Below are positions 44,335 to 53,099 of a stretch of DNA of 64,000 nt, in pieces. The notes under the pieces are model-generated. The model did not search any database. It was given only the letters and a program-made list of their open reading frames with translations, and was not told where the DNA came from. The number at the start of each line of letters is the position of its first letter. Position 1 is the first letter of the stretch. The stretch spans positions 36,499 through 100,498 of the forward strand of contig JAQBOA010000026.1 in assembly GCA_028288305.1 (NCBI GenBank), read 5' to 3'. The position numbers were made by a program, and so were the translations under genes. This DNA comes from Mucilaginibacter sp. Lineage in GTDB: Bacteria > Bacteroidota > Bacteroidia > Sphingobacteriales > Sphingobacteriaceae.

Positions 44335-44849
44335 TTAATCTTACCTCTATATTCATCTAAATGAATTTCTTGACACATTAAGTTGGGTAAAGCTTTCGAT
44401 TACAAAGCATCCAAACTTAATCAATTCAATATATTGATGAGTTTTTTTATTAATCTCAAAAAAAGTTTAAAATCTATTTTTTACAACTTTTTGTACCTTT
44501 AGACTATGTAAATTGTTGTATATCAGTGTGATTTGCTTTCTGTAAAAAAATATAAAAAATATTACGGAAAATTTTGAGTTTCAATTATTTATGCTTATCT
44601 CAAAATTTGCATCTATATTGTACCTAAAAACGCGTAACTCATTGACGCACAATTTTCTTTGACTTTCTGTATCTGGAAATAACTACATCTTCCTGATAGT
44701 ACTGAAAACTCTGTCTATATCAGACTTTTCCTTTAAAGCCTTCTCCAACTTCGGTAAAAAGCGTCAATAAAAAAGATATATTCATCATTCATAAGAGAAT
44801 GATAAAGAATATTGTCATTAAATTTACTGACACTTAAAAGAGTCTTAGC
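44335..44849. other. Non-coding region after the accessory operon
   Basis: 515 bp with no credible gene on either strand. It contains TTTTTGTACC (44488-44497) and TTGTACCTAAA (44618-44628), direct relatives of 37181-37194 upstream of the operon, and the mnmE-like 3' end at 44665-44682. These would be explained if an integrative island ended near 44680. The last about 160 bp before the SDR gene show no further pattern. Confidence 0.6.
44665..44682 (+). other. Candidate right attachment site (mnmE 3'-end remnant)
   Basis: TTCTGTATCTGGAAATAA reads FCIWK-stop and agrees with the local mnmE end (FCIGK-stop, 37056-37073) at 14 of 18 bases. It is 331 bp past the last gene of the accessory operon. 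A random 14/18 match in 500 AT-rich bases would not be very rare, so this is suggestive only. Confidence 0.4.
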
Positions 44850-45608
44850 ATGTCACAATTATTGGAAGGTAAAATTGCTGTGGTTACCGGTGGCACAAGT
44901 GGTATTGGTTTGGCTACGGCCAAAGAGTTTATTGCACAAGGCGCCAAAGTTGTGATAACAGGCAGAAAAAAAGATGAGGTTGAAAAAACAGCTGCGGAAA
45001 TAAATGCAACAGGCATTGTATCTGACCAGGGTAAATTAACAGATATTGATGATCTCGTAAAACAAGTAAAGTCAACTTTTGGTTTAGTTAATATATTATT
45101 TATCAATGCCGGTATAGTTCTTTTCTCATCCATAGAAGATGCAACGGAGGAGCATTTTGACAGGATAATGAATATCAATTTTAAAGGCAGCTTTTTTACA
45201 TTAAGTAAATTTCTTCCTATAATACCAAAGGGAGGAGTAGTAACTTTGCTTTCATCTATTAACGCCACTACCGGACAGTCAAATTCGTCGGTTTATTCGG
45301 CCAGTAAAGGGGCCTTGAACTCTTTATTAAAGGTTGCCTCAACAGAGCTGGCCGCAAAGGGGATCAGGATAAATGCAGTTTGCCCGGGGCCTATCGCCAC
45401 AAACTTGCTAGCCTCAGTTGGCCTGGATAATGCAACGATACAAAATTTTGCTTCGGCTACCTTAAATAAAATTCCATTGAAACGCTTTGGAAAATCAGAG
45501 GAGGTTGCTAAACTGGTTACATTTTTATCATCGGATGATGCAGGTTTTATAACAGGATCGGAGTATGTAATAGATGGAGGGACTAATGTAAACTCTATTA
45601 TCGGATAA
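44850..45608 (+). CDS. SDR family oxidoreductase
   Basis: Classical short-chain dehydrogenase, 252 residues: NAD(P) motif VTGGTSGIGLA (about 12-22), catalytic Tyr/Lys in YSASKGA, and the C-terminal CPGPIATN and DGGTNV blocks. Substrate unknown. First of three co-directional redox genes (SDR, flavodoxin-reductase-like, SDR), suggesting a small operon for detoxification or alcohol/ketone conversion. Confidence 0.93.
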   Translation: MSQLLEGKIAVVTGGTSGIGLATAKEFIAQGAKVVITGRKKDEVEKTAAEINATGIVSDQGKLTDIDDLVKQVKSTFGLVNILFINAGIVLFSSIEDATEEHFDRIMNINFKGSFFTLSKFLPIIPKGGVVTLLSSINATTGQSNSSVYSASKGALNSLLKVASTELAAKGIRINAVCPGPIATNLLASVGLDNATIQNFASATLNKIPLKRFGKSEEVAKLVTFLSSDDAGFITGSEYVIDGGTNVNSIIG

Positions 45609-45667
45609 ACAGAGTAGCAGCCTGAAATATCCGTTCATGGTATCACATTAAATAAATTAATAGGATT

Positions 45668-46348
45668 ATGAGAATTATTGTCAGGATACTTAACATACAG
45701 CAAGTGACGCACGATGTTAAATGTTTCAAGCTGGAAAAGCCTGATGGCTATCATTTCTCACCTGGGCAGGCTACGGATGTATCTATTAACAAACCCGGAC
45801 TGGAAGAGGAATTGCGACCCTTTACTTTTACGGCGCTAAACCAGGAACATTACCTGGAATTTACTATTAAGCGATATGAAGATCGTCATGGGATAACCGA
45901 CCAAATACATCAGTTGCAAGCCGGTGATGAACTTATTATAGGAGAGGCCTGGGGTGCAATTGAATATAAGGAACCAGGATATTTTATTGCAGGGGGTGCC
46001 GGCATTACTCCATTTATGGCTATCCTCAGAGAATTACATAAAGAAAACAAAATAGCGGGCAACACGCTCTTTTTCTCTAATAAAACAGCTGAAGATATTA
46101 TTTACGAGCAGGAACTTTTGGAAATACTTGGCGATCAGGCTGTTTTTATTCTTACAAAAGAAAATAATCCGCCGTATGTTTATCCGCAATATGTGTATGG
46201 GTATATAGATGAAGAATTTATCAGGCAAAATATTACCGACTTCCAAAAGCACTTTTATGTTTGCGGGCCCGATCCAATGATAGCCGATATTGTAAAAAAT
46301 TTGGAGAAATTTAATGTTAAAGCTGATTCTGTAGTCTTTGAAAAATAA
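45668..46348 (+). CDS. Ferredoxin/flavodoxin-NADP reductase-like flavoprotein
   Basis: 226-residue FNR-fold protein: FAD-binding RPFTFTALNQ (about 58-67), NAD(P)-binding AGGAGITPFMAIL (about 104-116), and the terminal YVCGPDPMIADIV. It lacks the [2Fe-2S] domain of larger members, so it would transfer electrons from NAD(P)H to a separate partner. Lies between two SDR genes on the same strand, 59 and 48 bp from them. Confidence 0.9.
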   Translation: MRIIVRILNIQQVTHDVKCFKLEKPDGYHFSPGQATDVSINKPGLEEELRPFTFTALNQEHYLEFTIKRYEDRHGITDQIHQLQAGDELIIGEAWGAIEYKEPGYFIAGGAGITPFMAILRELHKENKIAGNTLFFSNKTAEDIIYEQELLEILGDQAVFILTKENNPPYVYPQYVYGYIDEEFIRQNITDFQKHFYVCGPDPMIADIVKNLEKFNVKADSVVFEK

Positions 46349-46396
46349 AACATTATACCAATCAATCATATTTCTTACTATCAAAATCAAATAAAA

Positions 46397-47086
46397 ATGA
46401 ATACCATAATAATAACCGGTGCTGGAGGGAGTTTAGGTACTGCAGTTACCAAAACTTTTCTTGATGAAGGATATAACGTTATTGCAACAGTGAGCAATGA
46501 TAGTGCGAAAAACAACATTCCTCCTCATCCGCGGCTTGATGTAAGAGCGGTTAACCTTACTAATGAAGCTGAAACAACTGCTTTCGTTAAATCGGTGATT
46601 GAAAAATATCACAAGATTGATGCTGCATTATTACTTGTTGGCACTTTTGCAATGGGCAGTATGGAGGCTACATCAGGAGACGATCTTAAGAAAATGTATG
46701 CTCTAAACTTTGAGACTGCTTATTATGCAGCACGCCCGCTGTTTAAGCACATGAAGGATTCTGGTAAAGGCCGAATAGTATTTGTGGGTTCAAGACCGGC
46801 ATTAAACCCTGCGGACGGAAAATCAATGGTAGCTTATGCATTAAGTAAATCGTTGCTATTCAATCTTGCCGACTACATGAACGAAGAGACAAAAGGCACC
46901 AATGTAGTAACCACTGTTGTAGTGCCAAGCATAATTGATACCCCTGTTAACCGAAAAGTAATTCCAGGTGCAGACCCGTCACGCTGGGTAAAGCCTCAGC
47001 AGATTGCAGATATCATGAAATTTATATGTAGTGATACTGCAGACGTTTTAAGGGAAACTGTTTTGAAGGTGTATGATAATTCGTAA
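46397..47086 (+). CDS. SDR family oxidoreductase
   Basis: 229 residues; NAD(P)-binding ITGAGGSLGTA near the N-terminus and the YALSKSLLF active-site segment. It is closer to the short extended/atypical SDRs than to the gene at 44850. Third gene of the redox set; substrate unknown. Confidence 0.9.
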   Translation: MNTIIITGAGGSLGTAVTKTFLDEGYNVIATVSNDSAKNNIPPHPRLDVRAVNLTNEAETTAFVKSVIEKYHKIDAALLLVGTFAMGSMEATSGDDLKKMYALNFETAYYAARPLFKHMKDSGKGRIVFVGSRPALNPADGKSMVAYALSKSLLFNLADYMNEETKGTNVVTTVVVPSIIDTPVNRKVIPGADPSRWVKPQQIADIMKFICSDTADVLRETVLKVYDNS

Positions 47087-47144
47087 TTGATTGGTCTGGA
47101 CACCATTTTATTTAACAATATTTAACAATTAATCCCTATATTTT

Positions 47145-47176
47145 TTTGGCAAAAAATGATCTGGTGTTTAAGTTTG
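47145..47176 (+). promoter_or_regulatory. Promoter of the bat operon
   Basis: TTTG (47145-47148), 20 bp, TAAGTTTG (47169-47176) fits the Bacteroidota consensus; transcription would start about 18 bp before the ATG of the MoxR gene at 47202. Confidence 0.7.
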
Positions 47177-47201
47177 CCAATTAAAAAAATAAAACCTTTT
47201 A

Positions 47202-48257
47202 ATGGAAGAAATAAAAAGTAATACCACAGATATTTCAACAGATGCTTTAACAGGCAGTTCTTCGTATTCGATGGATATAAGGGCCATCAATGAAATGATC
47301 CAGCGTGAAAGCGCCTTTGTTGATCTCCTGAAAATGGAGATGGATAAAGTTATTGTTGGTCAGAAATATATGGTTGAACGTTTATTGATCGGATTACTGG
47401 CTGATGGACATATTTTATTGGAAGGCGTACCTGGCCTGGCCAAAACGCTGGCTATTAATACACTTTCTAAAACTATCCAGGCAGATTTTAGCCGTATTCA
47501 ATTTACTCCCGACTTGTTGCCTGCCGATTTGGTTGGTACAATGATCTATAACCAAAAGAAAGAAGAGTTTATAGTTAGAAAAGGCCCTATCTTTTCCAAC
47601 TTTATTCTTGCCGATGAAATAAACCGGGCGCCTGCCAAAGTACAAAGCGCATTGCTGGAAGCAATGCAGGAAAGACAGGTTACCATTGGTGATAATACTT
47701 TTGCCCTTCCAAACCCGTTCCTGGTATTGGCCACTCAAAACCCGATAGAGCAGGAGGGAACTTATCCGTTACCCGAAGCGCAGGTAGACCGCTTTATGCT
47801 GAAAGTGGTTATCGGTTACCCCAATAAAGAAGATGAAAAAAGGATTGTAAGGTCAAATATATCGCCACAAGGCATGCTAAAACCTACTGCAGTAGTGCAC
47901 CCAGATGATATTATCAAAGCTCGTAAAGTGGTAAGGGAAGTATATATGGATGAAAAAATTGAGCAATATATTATCGATATTGTTTTCGCTACACGTTATC
48001 CGGATCAATATAAACTGGCTAGTTATAAAAATTTGATTAGTTACGGTGCTTCGCCGAGGGCAAGTATTAACCTGGCGCTCGCTTCAAAAGCCTATGCTTT
48101 TATAAAACGCAGAGGATATGTAATTCCAGAAGATGTAAGGGCAATTTGTCATGATGTTTTAAGGCACCGCATCGGGTTGACTTATGAAGCCGAAGCTGAA
48201 AATATGACTACCGAAGAAATTATCACAGGAATTTTAAACGCAGTAGAAGTACCTTAA
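47202..48257 (+). CDS. MoxR-type AAA+ ATPase
   Basis: AAA+ chaperone ATPase (351 residues) that acts on VWA-domain proteins; first gene of the bat operon. Walker A in LLEGVPGLAKTLAI, Walker B near ILADEINRAPAK and the arginine-finger region EQEGTYPLPEAQVDRF. Bacteroidota MoxR-Bat genes are tied to aerotolerance and envelope stress; the molecular activity is not well established. Confidence 0.95.
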   Translation: MEEIKSNTTDISTDALTGSSSYSMDIRAINEMIQRESAFVDLLKMEMDKVIVGQKYMVERLLIGLLADGHILLEGVPGLAKTLAINTLSKTIQADFSRIQFTPDLLPADLVGTMIYNQKKEEFIVRKGPIFSNFILADEINRAPAKVQSALLEAMQERQVTIGDNTFALPNPFLVLATQNPIEQEGTYPLPEAQVDRFMLKVVIGYPNKEDEKRIVRSNISPQGMLKPTAVVHPDDIIKARKVVREVYMDEKIEQYIIDIVFATRYPDQYKLASYKNLISYGASPRASINLALASKAYAFIKRRGYVIPEDVRAICHDVLRHRIGLTYEAEAENMTTEEIITGILNAVEVP

Positions 48258-48264
48258 AAAAAGA

Positions 48265-48379
48265 GCCAAGAGACAAGAGTCAAGAAGCAAGATGGGAAAT
48301 CGCAGTGGCGTTGAAGAATACTCAACTTTACTAGTTTTATCTTGATTCTAACATCTTGACTCTTGATTCTCAAAAAACT
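48265..48379. repeat. Inverted repeat of CAAGAGTCAAGA words within the bat operon
   Basis: CAAGAGTCAAGA (48274-48285) is the exact inverse of TCTTGACTCTTG (48354-48365), with further CAAGA/TCTTG copies on each side. It lies between the MoxR and DUF58 genes, so the hairpin would be in the operon transcript. Confidence 0.75.
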
Positions 48380-49261
48380 ATGGCAAAGGACACTAAAGAA
48401 CTGCTGAAAAAAGTAAGGAAGATTGAGATTAAAACCCGGGGGTTGAGCAATCACTTGTTTTCGGGCGAGTACCATTCTGCTTTCAAAGGCAGGGGTATGG
48501 CCTTCAGCGAAGTACGTGAATACCAGGTAGGTGATGAGATCAGAACTATTGATTGGAATGTTACAGCCCGCTTTAATCACCCTTATGTTAAGGTTTTTGA
48601 CGAAGAGCGGGAATTGACCGTAATGCTGCTCATGGACGTGAGCGGATCTGAAAATTTTGGTACCATCAATCAGCAAAAGCAGGATTTAGCTACTGAAATA
48701 TGTGCAGTATTGGCTTTTTCGGCTATTCAAAATAATGATAAAGTTGGTGTGATCTTTTTCAGCGATAAAATTGAAAAGTTTATCCCACCCAAAAAAGGAC
48801 GGAGCCACATTTTGATGATCATAAGAGAACTCATCGACTTTAAACCTCAAAATAAAGGCACTGATGTAGCAGAGGCTTTAAAATATTTTACAAGCGCCAT
48901 AAAGAAAAAATGTACCGCTTTTATCATTTCTGACTTTATGAGCCCTGCCTTTGAATCCCAACTTAAAATAGCCAATAAAAAGCATGATATTATAGCTTTA
49001 AGACTTTTTGATAAGCATGAGGAAGAATTTCCCGACCTCGGGCTTATTCCGGTTAAAGATGAAGAATCAGGACAAGTATTATGGGTTAACACCGGGGATA
49101 AAAAGGTACGTAGTGCCTTTAAGGCTGATGCTTTAAGAAGAAATGCGTTGTTAAAAGAAGTTTTCAGTAAATCAGGTGTTGATACTGCTGATATTGGTAC
49201 ACATGAATCGTACGTAAAACCATTAATGACATTATTTAAAAAACGTGAAAGCAGGCGGTGA
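48380..49261 (+). CDS. DUF58 domain protein (VWA-like)
   Basis: 293 residues from ATG 48380; upstream codons to 48356 belong to the repeat. The DUF58 core GMAFSEVREYQVGDEIRTID (about 48-67) is followed by a von Willebrand A-like part with the MIDAS-like DVSGSENFG. Partner of MoxR in many bacteria, probably acting in protein folding or assembly at the membrane. It has no transmembrane segment. Confidence 0.93.
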   Translation: MAKDTKELLKKVRKIEIKTRGLSNHLFSGEYHSAFKGRGMAFSEVREYQVGDEIRTIDWNVTARFNHPYVKVFDEERELTVMLLMDVSGSENFGTINQQKQDLATEICAVLAFSAIQNNDKVGVIFFSDKIEKFIPPKKGRSHILMIIRELIDFKPQNKGTDVAEALKYFTSAIKKKCTAFIISDFMSPAFESQLKIANKKHDIIALRLFDKHEEEFPDLGLIPVKDEESGQVLWVNTGDKKVRSAFKADALRRNALLKEVFSKSGVDTADIGTHESYVKPLMTLFKKRESRR

Positions 49262-49265
49262 TACA

Positions 49266-50237
49266 ATGAAGAAACAATTTTTTAATTATATCTGGGTTTT
49301 TATGTTTTTAACGTGCTTTGTTTTTAAAGCAGAGGCGCAAAACATACAACCCGAAGCTAAATTACAGCAATATACAATCAGGATAGGCGATCAGACCAAA
49401 CTCTTCCTGAGCGTTCATCAGCCGGTAAAAGAACGGGTTAATTTTCCGAAATTGACAGATACCATAACCGGGAAGGTTCAAATTGTTAGCGTTAATAAAC
49501 CAGATACAACGGTTGATAAGAACGACCCTAAAAATATAACGGTAATAAATAGTTATACTATTACCAGTTTCGATGCCGGAACATATACCATACCTTCATT
49601 TGCATTTGGAACAACCGGAGGTGTTGTAAAAACCAATGAATTGACCTTCCAGGTAGAGACGGTGAAGGTTGATACAACTAAAGCCATTTATGATATTAAA
49701 CAGCCATTGGCGGTAACTTACACGTTTTTTGACTGGCTTAGGGATAACTGGTATTGGGTAGCGCTTTGCTTACTGGGCATTTTGGCAATTGCTGGATTGA
49801 TTTGGTATTTCAGGAAACGTCCAAAAAAAGAAGTGATAGTGGAGAAAGCAAAACCTGGAGTGCCTCCGCATATAATAGCTTTAAATAAGCTGAAGGAACT
49901 ACAAAATAAAAAGCTTTGGCAAGAAGGCAAGGTTAAAGAATATCATAGCGACCTGAGCGATATTCTTCGTGAATACCTTGAAAAAAGATATCATATAAAA
50001 ACTCACGAAAAAACAACTGATGAAATTTTAGCCGGTTTAAGATCCCTGGATATTTCCGAAGAAAATAAAAATGTGCTCCGGAAAATACTTACGCTCGCCG
50101 ACCTTGTAAAATTCGCAAAGGAAAAACCATTGCCTGCCGAAAATGAACAAAGTATTAATGACGCCACCAATTTTGTGTTGAACACGCAGAACGCTGAGCT
50201 AACAGAAAGTACAGAAGGGAGTAACGCGCATGTTTAA
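49266..50237 (+). CDS. Membrane protein between DUF58 and BatA (DUF4381/BatD-like)
   Basis: 323 residues from ATG 49266 (codons back to 49245 overlap the previous gene). A signal peptide, a beta-rich periplasmic part (about 30-160), one membrane helix (about 163-185, NWYWVALCLLGILAIAGLIW) and a cytoplasmic helical tail ending in DLVKFAKEKPLPAENEQSI, a pattern also found in BatD-type proteins. It overlaps batA by 8 bp. Role unknown beyond the operon. Confidence 0.75.
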   Translation: MKKQFFNYIWVFMFLTCFVFKAEAQNIQPEAKLQQYTIRIGDQTKLFLSVHQPVKERVNFPKLTDTITGKVQIVSVNKPDTTVDKNDPKNITVINSYTITSFDAGTYTIPSFAFGTTGGVVKTNELTFQVETVKVDTTKAIYDIKQPLAVTYTFFDWLRDNWYWVALCLLGILAIAGLIWYFRKRPKKEVIVEKAKPGVPPHIIALNKLKELQNKKLWQEGKVKEYHSDLSDILREYLEKRYHIKTHEKTTDEILAGLRSLDISEENKNVLRKILTLADLVKFAKEKPLPAENEQSINDATNFVLNTQNAELTESTEGSNAHV

Positions 50238-51228
50238 TGGAATTGAATTTGCCCATCCGGTATTTCTATGGTTATTCATCATTATTCCTATAATGATTGC
50301 ATATTATATTTGGAGGGAACAAAAACTGCAGGGTAGTTTGAGTATTTCTGCAGTTAAAGGATTTTCATTCTCTCAAAAAAGTATTGTTCCACGCCTTCGT
50401 CACGCAGGTATTGTTTTACGATCATTGGCAATTGCTGCTTTAATTATTGCACTTGCAAGGCCGCAATCATCATTGAGCTGGCAAAATACTACTACAGAAG
50501 GAATAGATATCGTTATCGCATCAGATATTTCGGGCAGTATGCTTGCAGAGGATTTTCAACCCAACCGGTTGGAGGCTGGGAAAAATATAGCGATAGATTT
50601 TATAAAAAACCGACCCGATGACCGTATTGGCCTGGTGATTTTCAGCGGTGAAAGCTTTACGCAATGCCCTTTAACTATAGATCATGATGTATTAGTTAAT
50701 CTTTTTAAGGACGTTAAAAACGGAATGATTAATGATGGTACTGCTATAGGCATGGGGCTGGCAACAGCAGTAAACCGGCTTAAAGACAGCGAAGCAAAAA
50801 GCAAGGTAGTGATATTACTTACCGACGGCTCAAATAATGCAGGTTCAATATCACCGATTACAGCAGCCGATATTGCAAAACAATTTAACGTACGGGTTTA
50901 TACAGTTGGTATTGGAACTAAAGGCTACGCGCCATACCCTGTGCAAACGCCATTTGGCATTCAGTACCAGCGAATACCTGTTGATGTTGATGAAGGCACG
51001 CTTACCAAAATAGCCGATATTACGGGTGGTAAATATTTCAGGGCTACTGATAATGAAACATTAAAACATATTTACGAACAGATTGATAAATTAGAAAAAG
51101 CAAAAATTGATGTAACTCAGTATCATAAAAAAACTGAAATGTTTTTACCATTTGCACTTATTGCATTATTCTTTTTATTGTCTGAGTTTATAATAAAAAA
51201 TACTTTGCTCAAAGGAGCTTTAACTTAA
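50230..51228 (+). CDS. batA: BatA, VWA-domain membrane protein
   Basis: 332 residues. N-terminal BatA membrane segments (about 7-25 and 58-78), then a VWA domain with MIDAS DxSxS in IASDISGSMLAEDF and TDGSNNAG, and a C-terminal membrane anchor (about 300-322). Proteins of this type bind each other and BatB in the inner membrane. Overlaps the previous gene by 8 bp. Confidence 0.92.
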   Translation: MFNGIEFAHPVFLWLFIIIPIMIAYYIWREQKLQGSLSISAVKGFSFSQKSIVPRLRHAGIVLRSLAIAALIIALARPQSSLSWQNTTTEGIDIVIASDISGSMLAEDFQPNRLEAGKNIAIDFIKNRPDDRIGLVIFSGESFTQCPLTIDHDVLVNLFKDVKNGMINDGTAIGMGLATAVNRLKDSEAKSKVVILLTDGSNNAGSISPITAADIAKQFNVRVYTVGIGTKGYAPYPVQTPFGIQYQRIPVDVDEGTLTKIADITGGKYFRATDNETLKHIYEQIDKLEKAKIDVTQYHKKTEMFLPFALIALFFLLSEFIIKNTLLKGALT

Positions 51229-51233
51229 TCAGG

Positions 51234-52274
51234 ATGCTACGTTTTGCACATATAGAATTTTTGTGGGGATTGGCAGCTATCCCGGTTTTTATACTGCTTT
51301 TTGCCCGGCTGAGCTTTTGGAAAAAGAAAGCCATGGCCTCATTAGGAGATAAAAAGGTGGTGACGATGATGATACCCGAGGTATCTTTTTCCAGACCCTG
51401 GCTCAAGTTTATTTTATTTATCCTGGCTTTTACTTTTTTGATAGTTGGTATTGCAGATCCCCAAATCGGCTCAAAAATGGAAGAAGAAAAACGTAAAGGT
51501 GTTGATTTGATGATATTGCTGGATGTTTCTAACAGTATGCTTTCGCAGGATATGGCACCCAACCGTTTAGAGAATGCTAAACGTGCAATAGCACAACTAA
51601 TAGATAACCTGCACAATGACCGGATAGGTATCATCGTTTTTGCAGGAGAGGCTTATGTACAATTACCGGTTACTACAGATTATTCAGCAGCCAAGCTGTT
51701 TTTAACCACCATTAATACCAATATGGTACCAACACAGGGAACGGCTATCGGCTCGGCGATTGATTTGGCAATGAAATCTTTTGATTTTAAAGATGGTACT
51801 GGTAAGGCTATGATTATTATAACCGATGGCGAGAATCATGAAGATGATGCAGTAGTGGCGGCCAAGAATGCTGCTGAAAAGGATGTTATGGTAAATGTAA
51901 TTGGTATGGGTTCGGCTGAAGGCGCTCCGATACCTTTATTCCAGAATGGCAAACAGGTAGGTTTTCATACTGATAGTGCAGGGCATACCGTTGTTAGTAA
52001 GCTGAACGAAGATATGTGTAAAGAAATTACCGCTGCAGGTAAGGGCGTTTATGTAAGAGCTACCAATGATAACAGCGGGTTGAACATTATAATGGGCCAA
52101 ATAAGTAAAGTACAAAGTAAGACCTATGACAGCAAGACCTTTAAAGATTTTGAAGACCGTTTTCAGATTTTCCTGGGATTTGCTTTTTTATTGTTAATTG
52201 TAGAATTCTTTATCTCAAATCGTAAAAGTTTAAGATTAAGCGGTTTAAAACTATTTGAAGTTAAAAACACATGA
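51234..52274 (+). CDS. batB: BatB, VWA-domain membrane protein
   Basis: 346 residues; same layout as BatA: N-terminal membrane helices, VWA domain with LLDVSNSMLSQDM and ITDGENHEDD, C-terminal membrane helix (about 312-332). Paralogue of BatA. It ends with a 4-bp overlap with batC. Confidence 0.93.
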   Translation: MLRFAHIEFLWGLAAIPVFILLFARLSFWKKKAMASLGDKKVVTMMIPEVSFSRPWLKFILFILAFTFLIVGIADPQIGSKMEEEKRKGVDLMILLDVSNSMLSQDMAPNRLENAKRAIAQLIDNLHNDRIGIIVFAGEAYVQLPVTTDYSAAKLFLTTINTNMVPTQGTAIGSAIDLAMKSFDFKDGTGKAMIIITDGENHEDDAVVAAKNAAEKDVMVNVIGMGSAEGAPIPLFQNGKQVGFHTDSAGHTVVSKLNEDMCKEITAAGKGVYVRATNDNSGLNIIMGQISKVQSKTYDSKTFKDFEDRFQIFLGFAFLLLIVEFFISNRKSLRLSGLKLFEVKNT

Positions 52275-53002
52275 AGCAGCTAATTATAATCACGCTATTT
52301 TTACTGCAAAGCTTATTGATTTTTGCGCAGCAGGAGAAGAGCTATGTCAAAAAAGGAAACGATCTGTATCAGCAGCAAAAATATAAAGACGCTGAAGACA
52401 ATTACCGTAAATCGGTTGAAAAGAAGAATCAAAACATCGAGGGGAATTTCAATTTAGGTGATGCGCTTTACAAGCAGAAAAAATTTACCGATGCCAGTGA
52501 ACATTTTAACAAACTAGCAGGATCAGCAAATAATAAAACGTTAACAGCTGCAGCTTATCATAATTTGGGTAATTCATTCCTTGAAAATAAAAAGCTGGAA
52601 GAAAGTATCGATGCCTATAAAAAAGCCCTGCTTAATAACCCCAAGGACGATGAAACGCGTTACAATCTTGCTTACGCTCAGGAAAAACTGAAAAAGCAGC
52701 AGCAGCAAAATAAGCAGAATAAAGACAACAAGAATCAAAACAATAAGAACCAGGATAAAAAGAACCAGGACGATAAGAATAAAGACAATAAGAACCAGGA
52801 TAATAAGAATCAAGACAACAAAAATCAGGATAATAAAAATCAAGATAAAAAGGATCAGCAACAGCAGCAGCCAGATAAAATATCGAAAGAAGATGCCGAA
52901 CGAATGCTTGAGGCATTGAATAATGATGAAAAGCAGACCCAGGATAAACTAAAAAACAAGAAATTAAAAGGGGAAAAAGCACACATCACAAAGGATTGGT
53001 GA
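52271..53002 (+). CDS. batC: BatC, TPR protein with KNQ-rich repeat
   Basis: 243 residues: signal peptide (about 1-20), three TPR units (about 25-135), then a low-complexity tract (about 145-205) of tandem DNKNQ/DKKNQ units, encoded by a degenerate 15-nt repeat, and a Lys-rich C-terminus. It resembles BatC of Leptospira and Bacteroides. The tandem tract could change length by slippage in 15-nt steps without a frameshift. Its antisense strand gives long meaningless frames. Confidence 0.88.
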   Translation: MKQLIIITLFLLQSLLIFAQQEKSYVKKGNDLYQQQKYKDAEDNYRKSVEKKNQNIEGNFNLGDALYKQKKFTDASEHFNKLAGSANNKTLTAAAYHNLGNSFLENKKLEESIDAYKKALLNNPKDDETRYNLAYAQEKLKKQQQQNKQNKDNKNQNNKNQDKKNQDDKNKDNKNQDNKNQDNKNQDNKNQDKKDQQQQQPDKISKEDAERMLEALNNDEKQTQDKLKNKKLKGEKAHITKDW

Positions 53003-53007
53003 TGGTA

Positions 53008-53098
53008 GCCAGAGATTGGAGGTTAGAGATAAGAGGTTAGTTGCAAATTTTCGTTCTAATCTCTAACCTCTCATCTCTAATCTCCACTTTAAAAATAA
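53008..53098. repeat. Inverted repeat of GAGGTTAGAGAT words within the bat operon
   Basis: GAGGTTAGAGAT (53019-53030) pairs exactly with ATCTCTAACCTC (53059-53070); further AGAGGTTAG and CTAATCTCC copies extend the arms. It lies in the batC-batD spacer, the only large gap in the second half of the operon. Confidence 0.75.
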
Positions 53099-53099
53099 A

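Noticed and set aside
37074..44849. CBASS, Thoeris, BREX, DISARM or restriction-modification system
   Set aside because: No nucleotide cyclase, TIR, methylase, helicase, nuclease or membrane effector is recognisable among the five proteins.
44335..44849. Integrase or transposase remnant in the 515-bp gap
   Set aside because: No frame on either strand looks like a recombinase; only short repeats were found.
52574..52982. Long minus-strand frames across the batC repeat
   Set aside because: Antisense of the tandem AAC/AAG/GAT repeat; composition is Ile/Val/Leu-only or random.
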